Source of the DNA: Providencia sp. R33 | GTDB lineage: Bacteria > Pseudomonadota > Gammaproteobacteria > Enterobacterales > Enterobacteriaceae | DNA: 64,000 bases | Reading direction: 5' to 3' | Assembly: GCF_019343475.1 (NCBI RefSeq) | Contig: NZ_CP072453.1 | Coordinates: forward strand, 3,782,001 to 3,846,000 | Shown here: positions 58,856 to 64,000 of the stretch, piece after piece | Position numbering within the stretch: the stretch's first letter is position 1 | Layout of the letters: each line of letters opens with the position of its first letter | Program-made: the position numbers and the translations under genes | The notes under the pieces: model-generated | What the model was told of the DNA's origin: nothing | The model's database searches: none | The model's input: only the letters and a program-made list of their open reading frames with translations

Positions 58856-59890
58856 ATGAGTGAAGATCTTCCTGAAGCACCACAGGGTGAATTTGTTTTA
58901 TTCCGCAGTGAAGATGGGCAAACTCACGTCGAATGCCGCTTTGAGTCTGATACTCTGTGGTTATCTCAATCATCAATTGCTGAGCTGTATGGAAAAGACG
59001 TTCGTACAATTAACGAGCACCTTGTTAATATTTTTTCTGAAGGGGAACTTGCTCAAAACGCAACCATCCGGAAATTCCGGATAGTTCGATTAGAGGGAAA
59101 TCGTCAGGTTTCCAGAGAGATAGACCACTATAGTTTACCCGCCATTCTTGCTGTTGGTTACCGCGTCCGTTCTACTCGTGGCACACAATTTCGCCAGTGG
59201 GCAACACAAACTCTAGAACAGTATCTGATCAAAGGGTTTGTGATGGACGATGAGCGGCTGAAGAATCCGCCTATCGGTCAGTCAGTCGTGCCGGATTATT
59301 TTGATGAGATGCTCGAACGCATCCGTGATATCCGTGCCAGTGAGCGGCGTGTGTATCTACGGGTGAAAGAGATCTTCACCATGGCAGCGGATTACGAGCC
59401 TTCCAGTAAAGAAACAACTCGTTTCTTCCAATCCATTCAAAACAAACTGCATTTTGCTTGTACGGGAATGACTGCTGCTGAGCTTATAGCTAGTCGTGCT
59501 GACGCCAATCAACCAGATATGGGATTAACCACCTATAAATTTGATGAAGTGCGTAAAACCGATGTCACGATCGCGAAGAATTACCTACGTGAAAATGAGC
59601 TCAAAGAATTAAACCGTATCGTCAATATGTGGCTCGACTTTGCCGAAGACCAAGCACTGCGCCGTAAGCAAGTTTTCTTACAGGATTGGGATACTAAGCT
59701 GGATCAGTTTTTGAGTTTCAATGACCGTGAAGTTCTGCAAGGCGCTGGTGGAATAAGTAAGAAGGCCGCTGATGAAAAAGCCAGAGAAGCATTTGATATT
59801 TATGCTAAAAAACGTCGGCAGTTAAAAGAGGCAGAAGGGGCAAGGGCGAATATTGCTACGCTGAAAGATTTGCTAAAAAAAGGTAAGTAA
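58856..59890 (+). CDS. rhuM: RhuM-family protein
   Basis: 344 residues, MSEDLPEAPQGEFVLFRSED..., GGAGG 7 bases upstream of the ATG. The N-terminal part contains a likely helix-turn-helix (LSQSSIAELYGKDVRTINEHLVNIF). Then VRSTRGTQFRQWATQTLEQYLIKGFVMDDERL, typical of RhuM/KilA-N-like proteins, and a long helical C-terminus. RhuM was first seen on Salmonella SPI-3, also at selC. Its function is not established. A truncated relative is at 63488. Confidence 0.92.
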   Translation: MSEDLPEAPQGEFVLFRSEDGQTHVECRFESDTLWLSQSSIAELYGKDVRTINEHLVNIFSEGELAQNATIRKFRIVRLEGNRQVSREIDHYSLPAILAVGYRVRSTRGTQFRQWATQTLEQYLIKGFVMDDERLKNPPIGQSVVPDYFDEMLERIRDIRASERRVYLRVKEIFTMAADYEPSSKETTRFFQSIQNKLHFACTGMTAAELIASRADANQPDMGLTTYKFDEVRKTDVTIAKNYLRENELKELNRIVNMWLDFAEDQALRRKQVFLQDWDTKLDQFLSFNDREVLQGAGGISKKAADEKAREAFDIYAKKRRQLKEAEGARANIATLKDLLKKGK

Positions 59891-60197
59891 AGAAGTAACG
59901 TGTTAACCATCCTCCTTCTTAAAACATTAATAAAATTACTGATATGTAGATAAGGCTCACAGATAAAGATCTTTGCACTGCATTATCGGATATATTGGTG
60001 GATAATCAGACTGGCTACAAATATATCAGTTCAGTAGCAACATTTTTTCCGATTGAACATGTTGCAGATATGAATCATCTCATCTGACAGACCTAAACAG
60101 GCATTTGAAAACTATACTAAGCTTCGAAAAACTCAATTTAAAAATAGACATATCGAAGTCATGTTGGCTTCATCATCACCCATAAAAAAGTAAAAAA
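59891..60197. other. Intergenic region rhuM/SIR2
   Basis: 307 bp AT-rich, no gene seen; likely contains the promoter of the SIR2-HerA pair. Confidence 0.5.
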
Positions 60198-61211
60198 ATG
60201 ACAGAATTCAACTACCAAAAACAAGCACAGGATTTTTATAGTAAAGCCCCCGTTATTATTTTGGGTAGTGGTGCTTCTGCTGCATATGGAATGTCTGGGA
60301 TGTCAGGGTTAGCGAAGTATTTGGTTGCTAATACTGATCTTTCTAGTTTGCCCAATACTGAGATTGCCGCTTGGGAAATGTTCTGCCAAGTATTGCGGGA
60401 TGGGGTAGATCTAGAATCAGCACTACAACAGGTTGCTGTTTCTGATGAACTCACAGCTAGAATTATTAAAACAACTTGGGCGCTTATTAGTTCTGAGGAT
60501 ATTAGTATTTTTCAAGAAAGTCTCCAGAACAATACAATGTTTCCATTGAGTCGTTTGCTTGAGCATATGTTCAAAAGCAGTCTTAGGGTAATAGATATAG
60601 TTACTACAAATTATGACCGTTTAGCTGAATATGCCTGCGATCAAGGTCGGATTCATCACTTCACTGGCTTTACATATGGTTTTTTCCGTCAGTTAGCAGG
60701 GCCAACAGAAGTGAAGTTTAGTCGTCGAGTTAATATTTGGAAAGTTCATGGTTCTGTGGACTGGTTTCAATCACCATTAGAAGATACGGTTGCACTCACA
60801 AATATCCATGATGTTCCAAAAAATCACGAACCACAGATTGTTACTCCGGGTACTCAAAAATATCAAAAAACACACCTAGAACCATTTCGCTCCATTATCA
60901 ATAATGCTGATGAAGCCATAAAATCTGCCAGCTCTTATTTGTGTATTGGTTATGGCTTTAATGATGAACATATCCAGCCAAAACTTATGGCGAAATGTCT
61001 TAGAAATAAAGCACCCATAACGATCATTACATATGAACTTTCCAAAGCCGCAAAACAGTTAATTATTGATAGTAATGCTCCTAATTATCTAGCAATAGAA
61101 CGTGGGGATACTGACGATCAATCTATCGTGTATTCTTCTCAAGTTAAGTCTCCAGTGATTGTAGAAAAAAATATTTGGAGCCTTGAAGGCTATCTGTCAC
61201 TTATAATGTAG
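60198..61211 (+). CDS. SIR2-domain antiphage effector
   Basis: 337 residues with a SIR2-like NAD-binding fold: ILGSGASAAYGMSGMSGLAKYL (~20-41), TTNYDRLAEYA (~135), KVHGSVDWF (~181, catalytic-type His) and CIGYGFNDEHI (~248). In the SIR2-HerA (Nezha) defence system this protein assembles with HerA and depletes NAD+ and/or cleaves DNA after phage infection. It is 9 bases upstream of herA, as expected for that pair. Confidence 0.93.
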   Translation: MTEFNYQKQAQDFYSKAPVIILGSGASAAYGMSGMSGLAKYLVANTDLSSLPNTEIAAWEMFCQVLRDGVDLESALQQVAVSDELTARIIKTTWALISSEDISIFQESLQNNTMFPLSRLLEHMFKSSLRVIDIVTTNYDRLAEYACDQGRIHHFTGFTYGFFRQLAGPTEVKFSRRVNIWKVHGSVDWFQSPLEDTVALTNIHDVPKNHEPQIVTPGTQKYQKTHLEPFRSIINNADEAIKSASSYLCIGYGFNDEHIQPKLMAKCLRNKAPITIITYELSKAAKQLIIDSNAPNYLAIERGDTDDQSIVYSSQVKSPVIVEKNIWSLEGYLSLIM

Positions 61212-61220
61212 GAAAAAGCG

Positions 61221-62954
61221 ATGCCCATTTTTAATTTTAAGGATGAAGATGCACTAGGAAAAGTTGCCTCTGTTGATACGACAAATGTAGTAGTAGATGT
61301 GGAAAATGTTGATCAACTCAAAAGGTTGCAAGTAAACCATCTTGCAGTGCTTCAAAGTAGTCGACCTGGACAACATCTCATAGGTCTCATAACACAGGTA
61401 ACGCGTAAAAGAGGCATCGAAGATATTATTAATGATGGTGTTAACGACCAGATTTCCGAACTCAATTTATGTCGTATTGCTCTGATTGGAACGATGTTGG
61501 ATCGTGATGGTGTTAAGGAAAACGTTTTTCGTCGTACTCTCGAAAGCGTGCCTGAAATAGATGCAAATTGTTTTTCATTGGAAGGTGAAAATTTGACGGG
61601 CTTTATGCGAACCCTCTCTAGTGTATCTTCTGATGGAAATGCTCTAATACTTGGTAAATATACTCTTGATGAACAGGCTATTGCCTATCTTAATGGGAAT
61701 AAATTCTTTCAGCGGCATGCATTTATAGGAGGTAGTACTGGTTCTGGTAAATCTTGGACGACAGCTAAAATTATTGAACAAATGTCATGTCTTTCGACGG
61801 CAAATGCAATTGTTTTTGACCTTCATGGTGAATACGCTCCTCTAGTAGGTAAAGGTATTCAACATTTTAAAGTTGCTGGTCCAGCTGATGTAGAGGCTCA
61901 GCGTACTATTAGTGATGGTATGCTTTACTTACCATATTGGTTACTTTCATATGAAGCTCTTGTATCAATGTTCGTAGATCGTAGCGATCAGAACGCTCCC
62001 AACCAAGCCATGATAATGGCTCGTGAAATCAACTTTGCAAAACGCAAATACCTAGAAGATAACAACCAGCAAGAAGTATTAAAGCATTTCACCATCGATA
62101 GCCCTGTTCCGTTCGATCTAAATATTCTTATGAAACGCTTGAATGACATCAATATTGAAATGGTTCCCGGAGCTAAAGCTAATACAGAGAAACAAGGTGA
62201 TTTCTTCGGTAAGCTTGCCCGTATGATTTCTCGACTAGAAAATAAAATTCACGACAGACGCTTAGGTTTTATGTTTAATGGCGGAGGTGATATTTTAGAT
62301 TTTTGTTGGCTTGAGAAGTTTGCGAATGCTGTACTCGGTAGTACTAGTGAAAATGGTAAAGCGGGAGTCAAAATTATAGATTTTTCGGAAGTCCCATCAG
62401 ATGTCTTACCATTGATCGTTTCTCTTGTAGCACGAGTCACCTTTTCTGTTCAGCAATGGACTCCATCGATATTACGTCACCCGATTGCTCTTCTTTGTGA
62501 TGAAGCTCATCTCTATATGCCTCAACGTAGTATGGCAGATTCAGCCGATGATATTTCACTGGATATTTTTGAGCGCATTGCAAAAGAAGGGCGAAAATAT
62601 GGCGTTAGTCTTATTGTGATAAGTCAGCGTCCTTCAGAAGTTAATAAAACTATGCTTAGTCAATGTAGTAATTTCGTATCCATGAGACTTACTAACGCAG
62701 AAGATCAAGGCGTAATTAAGAGGTTATTACCGGACAGCCTTGGCGGCTTTAGCGATATACTCCCAACTTTAGATACAGGGGAAGCCTTGGTTGTTGGTGA
62801 TGCTAGTTTGCTTCCTAGTAGAATTCGAGTAGATGAACCAATAAATAAACCAAATAGTGGTACAGTGAATTTTTGGGATGAATGGCAAAAACCAGTCAAA
62901 GAACACCGCTTGTCTATAGCCCTTGAAAATTGGCGTAAGCAGAGTATTCAGTAA
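61221..62954 (+). CDS. herA: HerA-type ATPase of the SIR2-HerA defence system
   Basis: 577 residues. HAS-barrel-like N-terminus (~1-110), then a hexameric FtsK/HerA ATPase: Walker A IGGSTGSGKSWTTAKI (~170-185), FDLHGEYAPL, Walker B LLCDEAHLYMP (~421-431), and the sensor region GRKYGVSLIVISQRPSEV. HerA hexamers bind SIR2 proteins into a large complex and regulate or supply activity. A terminator follows. Confidence 0.94.
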   Translation: MPIFNFKDEDALGKVASVDTTNVVVDVENVDQLKRLQVNHLAVLQSSRPGQHLIGLITQVTRKRGIEDIINDGVNDQISELNLCRIALIGTMLDRDGVKENVFRRTLESVPEIDANCFSLEGENLTGFMRTLSSVSSDGNALILGKYTLDEQAIAYLNGNKFFQRHAFIGGSTGSGKSWTTAKIIEQMSCLSTANAIVFDLHGEYAPLVGKGIQHFKVAGPADVEAQRTISDGMLYLPYWLLSYEALVSMFVDRSDQNAPNQAMIMAREINFAKRKYLEDNNQQEVLKHFTIDSPVPFDLNILMKRLNDINIEMVPGAKANTEKQGDFFGKLARMISRLENKIHDRRLGFMFNGGGDILDFCWLEKFANAVLGSTSENGKAGVKIIDFSEVPSDVLPLIVSLVARVTFSVQQWTPSILRHPIALLCDEAHLYMPQRSMADSADDISLDIFERIAKEGRKYGVSLIVISQRPSEVNKTMLSQCSNFVSMRLTNAEDQGVIKRLLPDSLGGFSDILPTLDTGEALVVGDASLLPSRIRVDEPINKPNSGTVNFWDEWQKPVKEHRLSIALENWRKQSIQ

Positions 62955-62980
62955 ATCGACAATCTCTTTCCGTTTTTATT

Positions 62981-63016
62981 TTCAGCAGGATTATTACTAG
63001 CCTGCTGAATATTTTC
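62981..63016 (+). terminator. Terminator of the SIR2-HerA pair
   Basis: TTCAGCAGG and CCTGCTGAA, 9 bp, around an 11-base loop, followed by TATTTTCG. Confidence 0.7.
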
Positions 63017-63163
63017 GTAAACGCCTATTATCTTGGCTTAAGCGACAACCCAATCTCATCATATACTGTCAAAGATAATGTTGGATTGAGCCTACGCTAA
63101 TACACACATGAATACATTATAAGAGCGATTTCGCTATTTATTTCCCACCTCAAAAACTAATCT

Positions 63164-63182
63164 GGGGGCATTAATGGGGGCA
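63164..63182 (+). repeat. Tandem GGGGGCA repeat, right end
   Basis: GGGGGCA at 63164-63170 and 63176-63182; same spacing and orientation as the left pair at 38981-38999. Confidence 0.6.
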
Positions 63183-63240
63183 TGGCTATTTATCCAATTC
63201 AGTAAACTCATTTAATATCAATACAGTTACCCATCAAATA

Positions 63241-63261
63241 CGACTCCTGTGATCTCCGCCA
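63241..63261 (+). repeat. attR of the selC island
   Basis: CGACTCCTGTGATCT-CCGCCA repeats the selC 3' end with one T missing. It marks the distal junction of the integrated island. Confidence 0.8.
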
Positions 63262-63487
63262 AATACTGTTTCTGAATTTCTCCTAAAATCATTTTTCTAT
63301 TTTCTAAATACCCCACAACGAAGCCTAAAGCTTGTCCAGTAGTAGTCTAGTAAACTTCAAATGAATTAGAGATCCAATAGTGGGCAACTAATTGATTTAA
63401 GTATTTTAACATTTATTTTTCTCAGTATATTGGTAGCATTGATTTTCATTTGATTGGGATTACTATCAGTAAAGCGGAGGCAATGTA

Positions 63488-63982
63488 ATGAGCGAAAATC
63501 TTCCTGAAGCGCCACAGGGTGAATTTGTTTTGTTTCGTAGTGAAGATGGCCAGACTCACGTCGAATGCCGCTTTGAGTCTGATACTTTGTGGTTATCTCA
63601 GGCTGAAATTGCCAATCTTTATCAGGTCACACCTCAGGCAATAACTCAACATGTTAAAGCTGTCTATGAAGAGGGTGAACTTGTACAAAATTCAACTTGT
63701 AAGTCTTTCTTACAAGTTCGACAAGAAGGTAATCGGCAGGTTAATCGCAACACGCTGCATTACAACCTCTCAATGATCCTCGCGACTGGCTACCGTGTCC
63801 GTTCAGTTCGTGGCACACAGTTTCGCCAGTGGGCAACACAAACTTTAGAACAGTATCTGATTAAAGGGTTTGTGATGGACGATGAGCGGCTGAAGAATCC
63901 GCCTATCGGTCAGTCAGTCGTGCCTGATTACTTTGATGAGATGCTCGAACGCATCCGTGATCGCCAGAGACATGGGAGATAA
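63488..63982 (+). pseudogene. Truncated RhuM-family gene (second copy)
   Basis: 164 residues, closely related to the first rhuM over residues 1-40 and ~103-155, but with a different middle (SQAEIANLYQVTPQAITQHV, and continuing to ~103). Same GGAGG context. After LERIRD it switches to RQRHGR and stops, so ~180 residues are lost. A 9-bp inverted repeat (63962-63994) sits at the break, suggesting an insertion or deletion there. Confidence 0.85.
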
Positions 63983-63994
63983 TATTCTCTGGCG
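63962..63994. repeat. Inverted repeat at the rhuM break
   Basis: CGCCAGAGA (63962-63970) and TCTCTGGCG (63986-63994) are perfect complements, beginning one base after homology to the first rhuM stops. Confidence 0.6.
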
Positions 63995-64000
63995 GTTCAT

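Larger units (their letters stand above)
38868..63261. mobile_element. selC-integrated genomic island (~24.4 kb)
   Basis: The region starts at the 3' end of selC with a P4-type integrase facing inward and ends at an imperfect copy of the selC 3' end. Between them nearly all genes are accessory: an unassigned two-gene module, arsRDABC, AlpA/YagK-type mobile-element genes, an ArdB antirestriction gene, a RIT element, rhuM and SIR2-HerA. Parts (40.5-43 kb, 49.4-50.9 kb) are visibly richer in A+T than the flanking core. GGGGGCA tandem repeats lie inside both ends. Island-like sequence appears to continue beyond the right end, so a composite or tandem island is possible. Confidence 0.88.
62955..63487. 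other. Right end of the island and junction
   Basis: 533 bp without a gene. It holds the herA terminator, the GGGGGCA pair, attR, and 226 bp of DNA to the second rhuM copy. Confidence 0.7.

Noticed and set aside
1..64000. CRISPR arrays, rRNA genes, other tRNA genes, riboswitches
   Set aside because: I looked for repeat-spacer periodicity, conserved RNA motifs and cloverleaf sequences and found only selC and ryhB.

Overview
The window is a stretch of gammaproteobacterial chromosome. Protein sequences and conserved gene order (trpS-gph-rpe-dam-damX-aroB-aroK-hof, mrcA, nudE, igaA-hslR-hslO-pckA, yhiN-pitA-uspB-uspA, rsmJ-prlC-selC) are close to Escherichia coli. The low G+C content and the many local differences (no yrfG, a short hof operon, gdhA next to uspA) suggest the Morganellaceae, most likely Providencia. 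That genus call is an inference from similarity I recognise by eye; no database was searched.

Bases 1-38,870 are mostly ordinary core genome. They hold the 5' part of acs; sodA with a Fur box on its promoter; yiiM; a two-gene heterodimeric ABC transporter; a LysR regulator, pirin and YcaC-like hydrolase group; a YceI-like remnant; trpS/gph/rpe/dam/damX/aroB/aroK; a reduced hof (type IV pilus-like) operon divergent from mrcA; nudE; igaA; hslR-hslO; pckA; a second pirin (yhhW); the iron-responsive small RNA RyhB with its Fur box; yhiN; pitA; uspB; uspA; gdhA; rsmJ and prlC. The segment ends at selC, the selenocysteine tRNA gene.

Bases 38,868-63,261 form an integrative genomic island of about 24.4 kb in the 3' end of selC. 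It begins with a P4-type integrase and ends at an imperfect copy of the selC 3' end. A tandem GGGGGCA repeat with 12-bp period lies inside each end. From left to right it carries: (i) a two-gene module of a YejK/NdpA-like nucleoid-associated protein and a protein with a membrane-anchored C-terminus, which I cannot assign to any described system; (ii) an arsRDABC arsenic-resistance operon; (iii) a zinc-ribbon protein, an AlpA-type regulator and a YagK/YfjJ-type (inovirus Gp2-like) replication protein; (iv) an unknown protein with a ribbon-helix-helix-like tail, then a co-directional run of YaaW-like protein, WYL regulator, lipoprotein, small membrane protein, ArdB/KlcA antirestriction protein and a DUF932 gene; (v) a 3.5-kb Recombinase-in-Trio (RIT) element that splits the DUF932 gene; (vi) a RhuM gene; and (vii) a SIR2-HerA antiphage pair. 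Beyond the right attachment site a second, truncated rhuM copy begins, so more island DNA probably follows.

The island therefore combines arsenic resistance, phage defence and antirestriction on an element with its own integrase and a possible replication protein. The best candidate for an undescribed system is the NdpA-like/membrane-protein pair at 40,500-42,742. The DUF932 gene split by the RIT element and the mosaic rhuM duplicates are the most informative structural features.
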